64,000 bases of DNA from Planctomycetota bacterium (GCA_022711465.1 JAKLEZ010000029.1:1-64000); one strand, 5' to 3'. Shown: positions 35,134 through 44,566, counted from the first letter of the stretch. Program-made: numbers and translations. The notes: a model not told the origin generated them from the sequence alone.

Positions 35134-36084
35134 ATGAGCAAGAGGAAGCAGAAGAACAGAACCGGCCAGGCCGAACCGCTTGAACCGGAGAGCACGGGAA
35201 CACGGCCCCAAACGCACGACGATGGCGGCAGCCTCGGCGCAACCACCGGAGACCCAGCCGCAGCCAACCGCGAGGTCGGCCTGTCGATCGTCGACGGCGC
35301 GGGCGAGCCCGACGTCGGGGCGACAGCCGGAGAGGGGCAAGCAGCGGCCCTCAATCTCGCTGCCATCCGGGCCAATGCCGAGCTGGAAAACGCCGACGCC
35401 CTGCTGGCCGAGACCGGCACCGCACTGCCCGGAGAGCTCCCCAATGAAGCGGCTGAAGCCCCCGCCCCCGTCGAGCCGCTTCGCCTTTCCGTGCCCGACG
35501 ATCAACCACTCGATGACGAGAACCTCGCCGAGACCCCGCCGGACTTCGGCGCCGGTCTTGGCGAGCTGAGCACCGAACGCGTGGTCGAGGCCGTCCTGTT
35601 TACGTCCGACGCACCGCTGACCCTGGCCAAGATCGTATCCATCATGGGCACCGGTTCGGCTCGCGAGGTCCGCAAGATCATCCAAGGGCTGAACAAGGAG
35701 TATGACAAGACGGGCAACTCCTTCCGCATCGAGGAGATCGCCGGCGGCTTCCAGATGCTGACCATTCCGGCATACAACACTTGGCTCCGGCGGCTGCGGC
35801 AGAGCCGCCAGGACTCCAAGTTGTCTCCCGCGGCCATGGAGACGCTGGCCGTCGTCGCCTACAAGCAGCCGGTCGTCCGAGCAGAGGTCGAGTCCATCCG
35901 CGGCGTGTCGGCAGGTGAAACGCTGAGCCGGCTGCGTGAACTGGGATTGGTCAAGATCGTCGGCCGGGCCGAGGACGTGGGCCGCCCCATGCTCTATGGC
36001 ACAACCAAACACTTCCTCCAGGTTTTCGGCCTCTCCAGCCTGGAGGACCTCCCGGCCGTCGAGGAGCTGCAAGCTCCGAAGTGA
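35134..36084 (+). CDS. scpB: Segregation and condensation protein B with long acidic N-tail
   Basis: The 316-residue protein has a C-terminal ScpB winged-helix pair (about 145-305): ERVVEAVLFTSDAPLTL, RIEEIAGGFQMLT, LSPAAMETLAVVAYKQPVVRAEVE, RGVSAGETLSRLRELGL and GRPMLYGTTKHFLQVFGL. ScpB joins SMC and ScpA in the condensin that organises and segregates the chromosome. The first 130 residues are a disordered acidic Ala/Glu/Pro extension not found in short ScpB proteins. The ATG at 35134 follows AGGA. scpA is not adjacent. Confidence 0.92.
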   Translation: MSKRKQKNRTGQAEPLEPESTGTRPQTHDDGGSLGATTGDPAAANREVGLSIVDGAGEPDVGATAGEGQAAALNLAAIRANAELENADALLAETGTALPGELPNEAAEAPAPVEPLRLSVPDDQPLDDENLAETPPDFGAGLGELSTERVVEAVLFTSDAPLTLAKIVSIMGTGSAREVRKIIQGLNKEYDKTGNSFRIEEIAGGFQMLTIPAYNTWLRRLRQSRQDSKLSPAAMETLAVVAYKQPVVRAEVESIRGVSAGETLSRLRELGLVKIVGRAEDVGRPMLYGTTKHFLQVFGLSSLEDLPAVEELQAPK

Positions 36085-36173
36085 GACACCAGCCCGGCCG
36101 CATGACGACCCGCCTCCGGCCCCTGCGACCCGGCCCCCGCCATCCTGTTTGATTTTCTCGTCGCCCGCTGCCG

Positions 36174-36449
36174 ATGATAGAGAAAATGCCGCGCGATCCG
36201 GACTACATCGTGGATATCTCGGGAATCGAGGATCCCTCCTCGGCTCACAGCGTCGACGTGAACGCGGGTTCGGAGCCAAGCCCGCGCAGCTGGATCGGCA
36301 TCAAGTTTGACTGCTGCGGCACCTACGCGAGGATCTACCGGAACCGCGACGGCACCGCCTACGAAGGTCGCTGCCCGAGATGCCTGCGACCGGTCGAGGT
36401 CGGCATCGGACCGGGCGGCACCGATCAGCGCATGTTCCGGGCAACGTGA
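36174..36449 (+). CDS. Small Cys-containing conserved-type protein
   Basis: A 91-residue protein with DCCGTYARIYRN and CPRCLRP, which together could form a zinc ribbon. The N-terminal half is acidic (MPRDPDYIVDISGIEDPSS). Start choice between ATG 36174 and 36186 is open. I do not recognise the family for certain, but the Cys pairs and third-position GC bias make it look like a real gene. Confidence 0.6.
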   Translation: MIEKMPRDPDYIVDISGIEDPSSAHSVDVNAGSEPSPRSWIGIKFDCCGTYARIYRNRDGTAYEGRCPRCLRPVEVGIGPGGTDQRMFRAT

Positions 36450-36456
36450 TAGCCTG

Positions 36457-37059
36457 CTACGGCGCGGCCTGATAGTGTGTCACCGCGTCGCAGTGCCGGC
36501 TCAGCCGTGCGAGCATCAGGCCAAGCCGATCGTCGAGTCGCTCCGCCTCCTTGCGATCAGGGAGCGTCTTCAGATTGACCACCGCACTCGTGGCCGCCGC
36601 CCGCGCCGCCGCCGCGATCAGGATGGCCGCGGCCTGAAGGTCACTGAAGAGCTGCGGGTTCGTGCACGCCTTCACCTCGTCCAGGTTGGCCCCCACGGCG
36701 TCGGCCAAAGCGATCATCTCCAGGGGCACGGCGGTGGCTCGATCCAGCGCGACTCTCTGCCGATCGGCGTCGCCGGACTTCCGCGCCGCAGCGTACTCCT
36801 CGTAGGCCGCCATGTCCTCCTGCATCAGCCGCATAAAATCACCGGAGGACCGCTGGAGCTCGGCCAAGGCCCGCCGAAGACGCTCCGCATGGGCGGCGTA
36901 GGCGGGCTTCTCCGCCGTGTAGGCCAAGGCCATGTGCCCCAGCGCGGCCGCCATCGCCCCCACCACGGCCGCCACGCTGCCACCCCCCGGCGTCGGCGAC
37001 TTGAGCGCCGTGTCGGCGATGAACTCGGCCAGCGGCAGCGCCAGGTAGTCCTTGCTCAT
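36457..37059 (-). CDS. fchA: Methenyl-THF cyclohydrolase/cyclodeaminase-family protein
   Basis: The 200-residue helical protein belongs to the FTCD C-terminal/FchA family, which cyclises or hydrolyses 5,10-methenyl-tetrahydrofolate. PTPGGGSVAAVVGAMAAALGHM near the N-terminus is the family signature, and EMIALADAV and SDLQAAAILIAAAARAA are also typical. It would feed the folate one-carbon pool, linking loosely with glyA. Its ATG overlaps the M16 protease stop by four bases, so it is the last gene of a three-gene operon. Confidence 0.9.
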   Translation of the reverse strand: MSKDYLALPLAEFIADTALKSPTPGGGSVAAVVGAMAAALGHMALAYTAEKPAYAAHAERLRRALAELQRSSGDFMRLMQEDMAAYEEYAAARKSGDADRQRVALDRATAVPLEMIALADAVGANLDEVKACTNPQLFSDLQAAAILIAAAARAAATSAVVNLKTLPDRKEAERLDDRLGLMLARLSRHCDAVTHYQAAP

Positions 37060-39851
37060 TCGGCACCCTTCCCGCCCGGCTGCTCCACCGGCTGATCGCG
37101 ATCGATGGCCTGCGGCTCAAAACCCAGGCGAACCTCCTCCGGAGCCGGCGTGACGACTACGATCACCGGCGGCGAGGAAAGGTACTTGCGGGCCACCGCC
37201 TTGACGTCGTCCAGGTCGACCTTCCCGAGCCGTTCGGCCAAGTGGTCGTGATAGTCGAAACCCAGACCGTACAACTCATCTAGTGCCGCCTGCGTCGCCC
37301 GGGCACTGCTGGTCTGAGTCTCCATCATCTCGGTTGTGGTCATGACCGCCTTGGCCCGGCTGAGCTCCTCGGCAGTGAACTCGCCCGCCCGAGCGCGATC
37401 CAACTGCTGGCTGACGATCCTGTACACCTCAGTGACCTGCGTCGGCTGACACGCCGCATAGACCAGGAATACGCCGGGCAGCAGGCCCGGCCGGTTCATG
37501 GCATGCACTTCGTACACCAGGCTGCGCTCCCCCCCCCGAAGCGAATCGAACAACCATCCGCTGGGCAAGCTGTAGCCGCTCACAATGGTGTCCAGCACCG
37601 TCATCGACACGGCATCGTCGACATCTGTGATTCTCACGCCTGGGAAACCGATCTGAATACCGGCCACATCACGCGTCGTCGGCTTCTGCTTGATGTACAG
37701 AGCGGGCTTGTCCAGCCGCGGCTCCTCGGGAACCGCCGGGATCGGCTGTTGACCCGAAGGCAGCCCGGCGAGATGAGTCTGCAGAAGAGCCTCCGCCTGC
37801 CCAACATCCACGTCGCCGAAAACCGCCACCACCGTGTTCGGTCCGATCACGTGACCGCGGTGGAAGGCGGCCACGTCCTCCCGCGTGACCTTGGTCACCA
37901 CCGGCACCGAGCCCAATGGCTGGAGCCGATACGGGCTGTTCTTGAACATCCGCCCGTCGAAGTAGGCCATCAGCTCCGCCCGCCAGTCCTCATTGATCTG
38001 GGCAATCTGATCCAGCAGACGAGGGCGAAGCACCCCCAGTTCCTGGGCAGGGTAACTCGGGCGGCAAACCACATCCGCGAAAACCTCGATCGCCTCTGGA
38101 AAATCCTGCTTGAGCACCTGGGCCATGAAGGAAATCGTGTTGCTGCCCGAAACGGTGGCGATCGCACCGCCCCGGGCGTCGAAGAATCGAGCGATCTCCT
38201 CGGCAGTCCGCTTCTCCGTGCCACGTAGGGCGAGTTGAGCGGCCAACTGGCTCAGCCCGTTGGTGCCGGCGTCCTCGAACAGCACGCCGCCCAGCGAAAA
38301 CGACTGGATCGCCACCAGGGGTGTGGTCGGATCACGCCGGATCAGACAACGCAGGCCGTTGGGTAGGGTCACCTTCCGAACCGGCTCGGGACCGGGGACC
38401 GCGGCAACCTCCCTCGTCTTGGACTGGAAACCCTCCGGCAGAATGCTGATCGTCGCCTGCCGCCGAGGCACGAGGTACCTGCGAGCCACCTCGCGAATCT
38501 CCTCGGCCGTGACCTTCTGGATCTGGATAACGTAGGAACTGCTGAAGTCGACGTCGCCGGTCGCCATGTAGTCCTGAGCTATCATGGCGCCGACATCCTC
38601 GGCCGTCTGGGTGCCCAGAACGTGCTCGGCGGCTTTCTGCCTCTTGGCCTGGTTGAGTTCGTCCGGGGTCACCAGGTCGCGGCGAATCGCCTCGAGCTGC
38701 TCCGTCAGAGCCGCGCTGGCTTCCTCGATCCTCGACGGATCAAGTCGGAGGGTGATCGCGAATACCCCCCTGCCCCAGCTCGGCGTCCAGCTGTCGCTCT
38801 CGACGGCATAGGCCAGTCCGCGATCGCGAATCGCTCGCACCAGCCGGGAGCTCTCCCCCTCGGCCAGTACGAAGCTCAGCACATCCAGGGCGTGCAAGTC
38901 AGGCTGAAGAAGCGAGATCGAAGGCCACGCAAACCGAACCATGGCCGCCTGAACCTTCATCTGCTTGACGGCGCTCCTCGGCGAGGTCATCGGGCGTTCG
39001 TCTGGGAGCACGATGCTCGGCACGCGCCTCCGGGCGAAGTCGGCGAACTGCTGCTGAACTATCGCCAGGGCCACATCCAGATCGAGATCGCCGGCGACAC
39101 AGACCACAATATTGTCCGGAACGTACATCCGGCGGTGGTAGCCGACGATATCCTCCTTCTTCAGCGACTGAAGGACCGGCCGATACCCGATGACCGGATA
39201 GCGGGCCGGATGCCCGGGGTAGAGTGTCTCCATGGTCATGTGGTGGAGCTGAGTCTCGGCATCGTCCGTGTCGCGATCCAGCTCTCGCTGGACAACACCC
39301 CACTCCCGCTCGAACGACGCCTGTGGAAAGGTCGGCCGGGTCATCCAGTCGGCCAGCAGCTCGATTGCCGCCGGTAGGTGCTGCTTTCCGGCGTTGATGA
39401 AGTAGACCGTTTCCTGCAGGCTGGTGTAAGCGTTGCTGTTGCCTCCGATCTCGCTGAGAATCCGGGCGCAGTCCGTCTCGCTTCGGGTGGCGGTCGCCGC
39501 CCCGTGCAACAGGTGCTCAAACAGATGACTCATTCCGCTGCCCAGGTATTCCTGTTCGTAAAGGCTGCCGGTTCTGCAGCACATGCGGACAGAGACCACC
39601 GGGGCACAACGATGGATTCTCAGAATGACGGTGAGCCCGTTCTCGAGAACGCTGACCCGGACATCCGGCCGGTCAACGAGGCGCTTGGCCTCCGCGACCG
39701 GATCGCCCGACGCCCGGGAAGCAGGCGACCACCCGACGCCAGGTTGACTGCCCTGGGCAAACGCAAGAGAAACGGACATCAAGACCACGAGTCCCGCGCC
39801 CGCGCGAGTCTGCACCCCACGCGCCGACATCGACCTTCCAGGGTCATCCAT
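37056..39851 (-). CDS. Exported M16 zinc protease, two fused halves
   Basis: A 931-residue pitrilysin/M16 protein with a signal peptide (LVVLMSVSLAFAQG). The N-terminal half is catalytic: SHLFEHLLHG supplies the inverted zinc motif HxxEH near residue 110, and downstream Glu residues (ETVYFINAG, FEREWGVVQREL) give the third ligand. The second half (from about 490, KVTLPNGLRCLIRRD) has the fold without HxxEH, as expected for the non-catalytic partner in a single-chain M16. It should degrade peptides in the periplasm. The gene follows the response regulator by 10 bases. Confidence 0.9.
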   Translation of the reverse strand: MDDPGRSMSARGVQTRAGAGLVVLMSVSLAFAQGSQPGVGWSPASRASGDPVAEAKRLVDRPDVRVSVLENGLTVILRIHRCAPVVSVRMCCRTGSLYEQEYLGSGMSHLFEHLLHGAATATRSETDCARILSEIGGNSNAYTSLQETVYFINAGKQHLPAAIELLADWMTRPTFPQASFEREWGVVQRELDRDTDDAETQLHHMTMETLYPGHPARYPVIGYRPVLQSLKKEDIVGYHRRMYVPDNIVVCVAGDLDLDVALAIVQQQFADFARRRVPSIVLPDERPMTSPRSAVKQMKVQAAMVRFAWPSISLLQPDLHALDVLSFVLAEGESSRLVRAIRDRGLAYAVESDSWTPSWGRGVFAITLRLDPSRIEEASAALTEQLEAIRRDLVTPDELNQAKRQKAAEHVLGTQTAEDVGAMIAQDYMATGDVDFSSSYVIQIQKVTAEEIREVARRYLVPRRQATISILPEGFQSKTREVAAVPGPEPVRKVTLPNGLRCLIRRDPTTPLVAIQSFSLGGVLFEDAGTNGLSQLAAQLALRGTEKRTAEEIARFFDARGGAIATVSGSNTISFMAQVLKQDFPEAIEVFADVVCRPSYPAQELGVLRPRLLDQIAQINEDWRAELMAYFDGRMFKNSPYRLQPLGSVPVVTKVTREDVAAFHRGHVIGPNTVVAVFGDVDVGQAEALLQTHLAGLPSGQQPIPAVPEEPRLDKPALYIKQKPTTRDVAGIQIGFPGVRITDVDDAVSMTVLDTIVSGYSLPSGWLFDSLRGGERSLVYEVHAMNRPGLLPGVFLVYAACQPTQVTEVYRIVSQQLDRARAGEFTAEELSRAKAVMTTTEMMETQTSSARATQAALDELYGLGFDYHDHLAERLGKVDLDDVKAVARKYLSSPPVIVVVTPAPEEVRLGFEPQAIDRDQPVEQPGGKGAE

Positions 39852-39861
39852 GGTAGTCAGC

Positions 39862-40290
39862 TCAGTCTCCTTCCATCTGCCGCTTCAAATGCCGCACGCT
39901 CAGAAGGCTGCGAACCCTGGCCAGCAGCTCGGCCCGGTCCACCGGCTTGGTCAGGAACTCGTCGGTACCGCAGTCTCTGGCCCGCTCGTGATCACCCATC
40001 TCGTTCAAGGCGGTCACCATGATCACCGGCATGTCACGCGTCGCCGGGTCGCTCTTGATCTGCCGGCAGACTTCAAAGCCCGACATCTTAGGCATCATCA
40101 CATCCAGCAGGATCAGGTCGGGCAGGTCCCGGCCAACCTTGATCATGGCTTCGATCCCATTCGAGGCCGGGATCACGGTCACGTTCGGAAGACCCTCCAG
40201 ATACGCCATCAGCAACTCGAGATTCTGGGCGTTGTCGTCCACAACCAGAATCTTCGAGGGCGGCAGGGTCGGTTCGGTCTGCTCGCTCAA
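39862..40290 (-). CDS. Single-domain response regulator
   Basis: A 142-residue CheY-like receiver. The acidic pocket is VVDDN (Asp18-19), the phospho-acceptor is Asp63 in LLDVMMP, with Thr in MVTAL and Lys in LTKPVD. No output domain follows; the last 20 residues are a helical basic/acidic tail (RSLLSVRHLKRQMEGD). Such regulators work by protein contact. It heads the operon with the M16 protease and FchA; no histidine kinase is near. Confidence 0.92.
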   Translation of the reverse strand: MSEQTEPTLPPSKILVVDDNAQNLELLMAYLEGLPNVTVIPASNGIEAMIKVGRDLPDLILLDVMMPKMSGFEVCRQIKSDPATRDMPVIMVTALNEMGDHERARDCGTDEFLTKPVDRAELLARVRSLLSVRHLKRQMEGD

Positions 40291-40534
40291 GGCTGTCCTC
40301 CAGAGCGCGGGTCAACGGCCGCCGTACCCCGGCAACCCCGCCGGAGTCTCGGCCCGCGGCCATTATATCGGCCTTCACGCCGCCCTCCATACGACCGATA
40401 ACCCGGCTGGCCCGAAAAAAACGCGGGGCCAGGGAAAAGATACAGCGAAGATGCATCTGAACCCGAGCCCTTGACCTGCCGATTTCAGAGTGAAGGAACG
40501 TCCCGACAGGAACCGGTGTAGGAACAGTCTGCTG

Positions 40535-42103
40535 ATGGCGGATACCCTCTTAGAACGAATACAACAGGCGGACAACCTGCCTTCCCTGCCGACCGTAGCC
40601 CTCCAGGTTCTGCAGTTGACCCAGAACGACGAATTCTCGATCCTGGACCTCGCCCGCATCGTTCAACAGGACCCCGCCCTTACCAGCAAACTCCTCCGCG
40701 TGGTCAATTCCTCTCTGTTCGGAATGTCCCGCAGGATCGCCTCCATCCAGCAAGCGATGGTCATCCTGGGCCTGAGGTCGGTCAAGGTCATCGTGCTGAG
40801 CTTCTCCCTCGTGGACATCTGGAGACGGGAACGATGCGAGGCCTTTGACTATGCGGCCTACTGGCGACGTTCGCTTACCATGGCCGTCCTCGCCCGGCTC
40901 CTGGCCGAGCGGACCGACCGCTCCATGGCCGAAGAATGCCTCGTGGGCGGACTCCTCGCCGATATCGGCATCCTCGCCGCCGTGCACTGCGCCGCGGACC
41001 TGTATCTCGAAGCGGATCGGAGACACCGCAATACCCGGCAGTCCCTGCCCGACGTCGAAAGAGCCGTGCTGGGAGTCTCGCACGAGGAACTGACCACCAC
41101 CCTGCTCAATCAGTGGGGCCTGCCGGAAAGCCTCTCTGTCGCCGTCTCCAGCCACCACTCACCGGTCGACGCTCCTGTCGCACAAACGGACAGTGGCCCC
41201 AACCTGAGCCGCCTGCTCCGAGCAGCCTCGATCCTCACCGACGCCCTGCTGAGCAGCAACCCGGTCAGCCAAATCAGACTGGCCAAGAAGCAGGTCATGG
41301 ACGGGATCGAAATGAGCCTTCCGGATCTCGACGCCATCCTCGATGAGATCGACCAGCACGTGCGATCCACCGCCCAACTGTTTGACCTCGAAATCGAGCA
41401 GAGCGTGGGCTACCAGGAGATCCAGAAGGCGGCACTCAACCGCCTGGCCCAACTGTCCATGGCCGCGGAACTCGAACGAGTGCAGGCGGCCCACCGCGAG
41501 CAGGAAGCCCAGAGAAAAGTCAAGGAACTCAACGCTCAGAACCGCCAGCTGGTCGAGAAGGCCTCCACCGACGTTCTCACCGGCATCGCCAATCGAGCTG
41601 CACTCGACGAGCGCCTGGAGGAGGAGTGCACGCGGGCCTGCACCGCTCGGGAACCGATCGGCGTGATCATCCTCGATCTCGATCGATTCAAGAAGCTCAA
41701 CGACACTTTCGGCCACCAGACCGGCGACGAGGCCCTCACGATGATCGGCGGCGTGCTCAGGCAGGTGGCAACGGACCAGCAATACCCCGGCCGGTACGGC
41801 GGCGAAGAGTTCGTGCTCATCGTCCGCGGACTCTCGGCACGTCAACTGCGAGCCTTGGCCGAGGATCTCCGCCTGACCATCGCCAAGCTGCGCATCCCCT
41901 GCAAAGGACACTTCGTTCCCATCACGGCAAGCCTGGGGGTCGCCCACATGAACCCCGACGACCCCGGCCTCACCCCCCGCGAGATCCTGAAACGCGCCGA
42001 CCAGTGCCTCTACGACGCCAAAAACCACGGCCGCAACCGCGTCGTCTGCCTCGACTCACGACAGGCGGCCACCATGGCTACCCGATCCCTCGTGCCAGCT
42101 TGA
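40535..42103 (+). CDS. HDOD-GGDEF signalling protein, diguanylate cyclase
   Basis: The 522 residues comprise an HDOD domain (about 1-280; LPSLPTVALQVLQL, VQQDPALTSKLLRVVNSSLFGM), a helical linker with coiled-coil character (about 300-345) and a GGDEF domain with an intact active site (RYGGEEFVLIV) and DLDRFKKLNDTFGH. It should make c-di-GMP. The RxxD product-inhibition site expected five residues before GGEEF is absent (the region reads RQVATDQQYPG). I start at the ATG 40535. It is divergent from the response regulator operon with a 244-base gap. Confidence 0.9.
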   Translation: MADTLLERIQQADNLPSLPTVALQVLQLTQNDEFSILDLARIVQQDPALTSKLLRVVNSSLFGMSRRIASIQQAMVILGLRSVKVIVLSFSLVDIWRRERCEAFDYAAYWRRSLTMAVLARLLAERTDRSMAEECLVGGLLADIGILAAVHCAADLYLEADRRHRNTRQSLPDVERAVLGVSHEELTTTLLNQWGLPESLSVAVSSHHSPVDAPVAQTDSGPNLSRLLRAASILTDALLSSNPVSQIRLAKKQVMDGIEMSLPDLDAILDEIDQHVRSTAQLFDLEIEQSVGYQEIQKAALNRLAQLSMAAELERVQAAHREQEAQRKVKELNAQNRQLVEKASTDVLTGIANRAALDERLEEECTRACTAREPIGVIILDLDRFKKLNDTFGHQTGDEALTMIGGVLRQVATDQQYPGRYGGEEFVLIVRGLSARQLRALAEDLRLTIAKLRIPCKGHFVPITASLGVAHMNPDDPGLTPREILKRADQCLYDAKNHGRNRVVCLDSRQAATMATRSLVPA

Positions 42104-42201
42104 CGGCTTCCTCCCCGCCCCAAGTCTCCCGGCTTCCGCGAAGACCCACGCACTGCTGCGACCCCGATCCAAGACATGGGGCTTCCCCCCCCCGACTTGG
42201 T

Positions 42202-42207
42202 TATAAT
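42202..42207 (+). promoter_or_regulatory. -10 box of rnpB
   Basis: A perfect TATAAT lies ten bases before the mature 5' end of the RNase P RNA. No good -35 box is found at 16-18 bases; a C-run fills that space. Confidence 0.6.
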
Positions 42208-42216
42208 CCTCAGCAG

Positions 42217-42697
42217 ACGGAGCGGGCGAGGCGGTCGCTCGGTCGACGCTCAAACGCCGGCCGGGAGGAAAGTCCGAACTGGGCAGGGCACGGTGGTCGC
42301 TAACGGCGACCCGGAGCGATCCGCGGGACAGTGCCACAGAAACGACACCGCCGTCGGCATGCCGCGCAAGGCTTCGGTGAACGCACGGGGATGCCCGTTC
42401 ATGCAATCGGCGCTTCACGCTCCTCGGGCGGCAGCCCCAGCCAAAGCCGCACGCGGCATGCCTACGGTAAGGGTGAAATGGTGCGGCAAGAGCGCACCGC
42501 GTCACCGGTGACGGTGACGGCAGGGCAAACCCCACCGCCAGCAAGCCCAAATAAGCAGCGAGAGGTGGCCCGCCTCGTCCGAGCTGCGGGTAGGGCGCAA
42601 GAGCGACCTGGCAACAGGCCGCCGAGATGAATGACCGCCGTCCAGCCACGGGCAACCGCAGCTGGACAACAGAATTCGGCTTATTCGCCCGCTCCGT
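42217..42697 (+). ncRNA. rnpB: RNase P RNA, bacterial class A
   Basis: The ends ACGGAGCGGGCG and CGCCCGCTCCGT pair perfectly as helix P1 over 12 bp. Near the 5' side is the conserved GAGGAAAGTCCGAAC (near 42264) followed by GGGCAGGGCACGGTGG. The 3' half has GGCAGGGCAAACCCC, the AGAGGTGGCCCG stretch, CTGGCAACAGGCCG and the terminal ACAGAATTCGGCTTA motif. At 481 bases it is somewhat longer than the 350-400 usual for class A, with an enlarged region around 42340-42480. It is the catalytic RNA that trims tRNA 5' leaders. Confidence 0.95.
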
Positions 42698-42959
42698 CCG
42701 CATTTCGATCAAGCTCAGCAGGCGACCGCACCGTCGAGCGACCAGGCGAGAACCTCTCCTGGACGCAGAATCGTCATCTCGGGTGCCGCGTCAGTGGCGT
42801 GCATCGGCGGACCCGCCCCCCGCAACTTCTGTGCGGGCCCAGAGGTCAACTTCCGATAATCTTCTGTATGCGACGGCAGGCATGGCCATCGTGTGGCCGA
42901 GAACGCTTACGCTTCGCGGCCTGCGAGCGGTATCCACGACTCGCCAGGGAGAACGCGGC
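42698..42959. other. Gap between rnpB and the porin gene
   Basis: No gene is seen. An open frame runs through it into the porin, but it begins inside rnpB and has no ribosome site. Confidence 0.5.
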
Positions 42960-44303
42960 ATGAGATGGTCCGCATACTGGTGGGTACCCTGGCTTCTGGC
43001 CACAACTGGAATGGCGGAAACGACCAAAACCCCCCCGACAACGCGGATCACGCCTCCCGCCGCCACCCAAGCAGCGGAAACGCAGCCCGCCGGCGATGAT
43101 GAACCGTACGGCCTGCTGACGGCCGAGCGTCTGACCGGCAACTGGGGCGGAGCCAGAACGCGGCTCGAAGAGCGCGGGCTGACTTTCAACCTAGGCCTGA
43201 CCTCAATCTACCAGGGGAATGCCCACGGCGGCGTTCGCACCCGCGGCGCCGACCGTTTCAGCGGCAGCGTCGACCTCGAGACCACCTTCGACCTCGAGGC
43301 CATGAGACTCCTCCAGGGCGGCACGCTGTACATTTACACCCAGGGAAGCTGGGATGACGGGGTAAGCGGCCACGGCTATCCCGGAGACTGCTTCGGGGTC
43401 AACGGCGACGCCACCGGCGACGAAGCCATTGACGTCCTCGAGCTGTGGTACGAGCAGTCGCTCCTGGACAAGAAAGTCCGCGTCCGGGTCGGCAAGATCA
43501 ACCTCTCCGTCGACTTCGACACCAACGCATACGCCAACGACGAGACCAGCCAGTTCCTGAACGGGGGACTGATCAACACGTTCAATCTTCCATTCCCGGG
43601 CCAGGCCCTCGGCTCCCTGGGCGCACAAGTCATCGTTGCGCCTGGTGAGTGGTTCTACTTCGGGGCAGGAATCGCAGATGCCCAGGCAGACTGGCGAGAG
43701 ACCGGTTTGCACACCACCTTTCACGAGGAGGACAGCTTCACCAGCCTCTTCGAGGCCGGCTTCACCCCGACCTTCAAGACACCCTGGGGTGTGCTCCCGG
43801 GAGGCTATCGCGCCGGTCTGTGGTACGATCCTCAGCCCAAGGCGAAGTTCTTCGATGATCTTGACGGCCGGCGGCTGACCGTCCCCCACAAGAGCGACGA
43901 CACCGGCTTCTATACCAGCCTCGACCAAATGGTCTTCAAGGAGCAACCTGGAGAAGACGACGATCACCAGGGTCTTGGCCTTTTCTTCCGGTACGGCTAC
44001 GCCCCTGGCGACGTCAACGAGCTGAACCACTTCTGGAGCATCGGCAGCCAGTATTTGGGTCTTATTCCCACCCGCGACGAGGACGTGGTCGGATTCGGAG
44101 TGGCCCAGGGTATCCTCAGCGATCGTCTCAAATTGCAGGACCAGAACCCAGGACGAGAAACGGCCCTGGAGCTCTACTACGCCCTCAAAGTGACCGACTG
44201 GCTCACGATCTCTCCGGATTTCCAGTGGATCCTCAATCCTGGTGGCCGGCACGAGGCCCGGGACGCTTTTGTTGCGGGCGTCCGGTTCCAGGCAGCGTTC
44301 TGA
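42960..44303 (+). CDS. oprB: OprB-type carbohydrate porin
   Basis: A 447-residue outer-membrane protein. The start at 42960 has AGGGAG upstream and a short signal peptide (WWVPWLLATTGMAE). Then come a Thr/Pro-rich linker, the OprB opening LTGNWGGARTRLEERGLTFNLG, and many alternating beta strands ending in a C-terminal Phe (VRFQAAF), the signal for outer-membrane insertion. OprB porins pass mono- and disaccharides. The C-terminal motifs FVAGVRFQAAF and WLTISPDFQWILNPGG are characteristic. It fits a sugar-degrading bacterium with a true outer membrane. Confidence 0.92.
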   Translation: MRWSAYWWVPWLLATTGMAETTKTPPTTRITPPAATQAAETQPAGDDEPYGLLTAERLTGNWGGARTRLEERGLTFNLGLTSIYQGNAHGGVRTRGADRFSGSVDLETTFDLEAMRLLQGGTLYIYTQGSWDDGVSGHGYPGDCFGVNGDATGDEAIDVLELWYEQSLLDKKVRVRVGKINLSVDFDTNAYANDETSQFLNGGLINTFNLPFPGQALGSLGAQVIVAPGEWFYFGAGIADAQADWRETGLHTTFHEEDSFTSLFEAGFTPTFKTPWGVLPGGYRAGLWYDPQPKAKFFDDLDGRRLTVPHKSDDTGFYTSLDQMVFKEQPGEDDDHQGLGLFFRYGYAPGDVNELNHFWSIGSQYLGLIPTRDEDVVGFGVAQGILSDRLKLQDQNPGRETALELYYALKVTDWLTISPDFQWILNPGGRHEARDAFVAGVRFQAAF

Positions 44304-44359
44304 GCGGTAAACGGCTGATGAAGACACGCCTTCATCACGATGACTCTCGGGAGGTTGGT

Positions 44360-44566
44360 ATGCGAAGATTGTGCAAGTGGTTGCCCCTGCTGGCAATGCT
44401 GGTACCTGGGGCAACCTTGAATTCCTGCATGACCGACATCAAGGACGCGGCGACCATCGGAATGATGGACTTCGTCAGCTACTCGGTCGGCGATTCCCTG
44501 AAGACGGCCATGCCCTTCCCCACATGGATCGGCAATCTGCTCAATAGCCCGCAGGCCGGGGGATAA
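44360..44566 (+). CDS. Small exported protein
   Basis: A 68-residue peptide: MRRLCKWLPLLAMLVPGATLNSC is a leader-like segment, with a possible lipidated Cys, followed by a short amphipathic remainder. GGGAGG lies upstream of the ATG. It sits 56 bases after the porin on the same strand, so it may be co-expressed. I do not recognise the family. Confidence 0.55.
   Translation: MRRLCKWLPLLAMLVPGATLNSCMTDIKDAATIGMMDFVSYSVGDSLKTAMPFPTWIGNLLNSPQAGG

Noticed and set aside
35062-36279. Long N-terminal extension of the waaA frame to 850 residues
   Set aside because: It is antisense to scpB over its whole length, and the KDO transferase family begins at the hydrophobic anchor near 35061.
42627-42959. 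Extended porin frame starting at 42627
   Set aside because: It starts inside the RNase P RNA and lacks a signal peptide; the ATG at 42960 has a ribosome site and a signal peptide.
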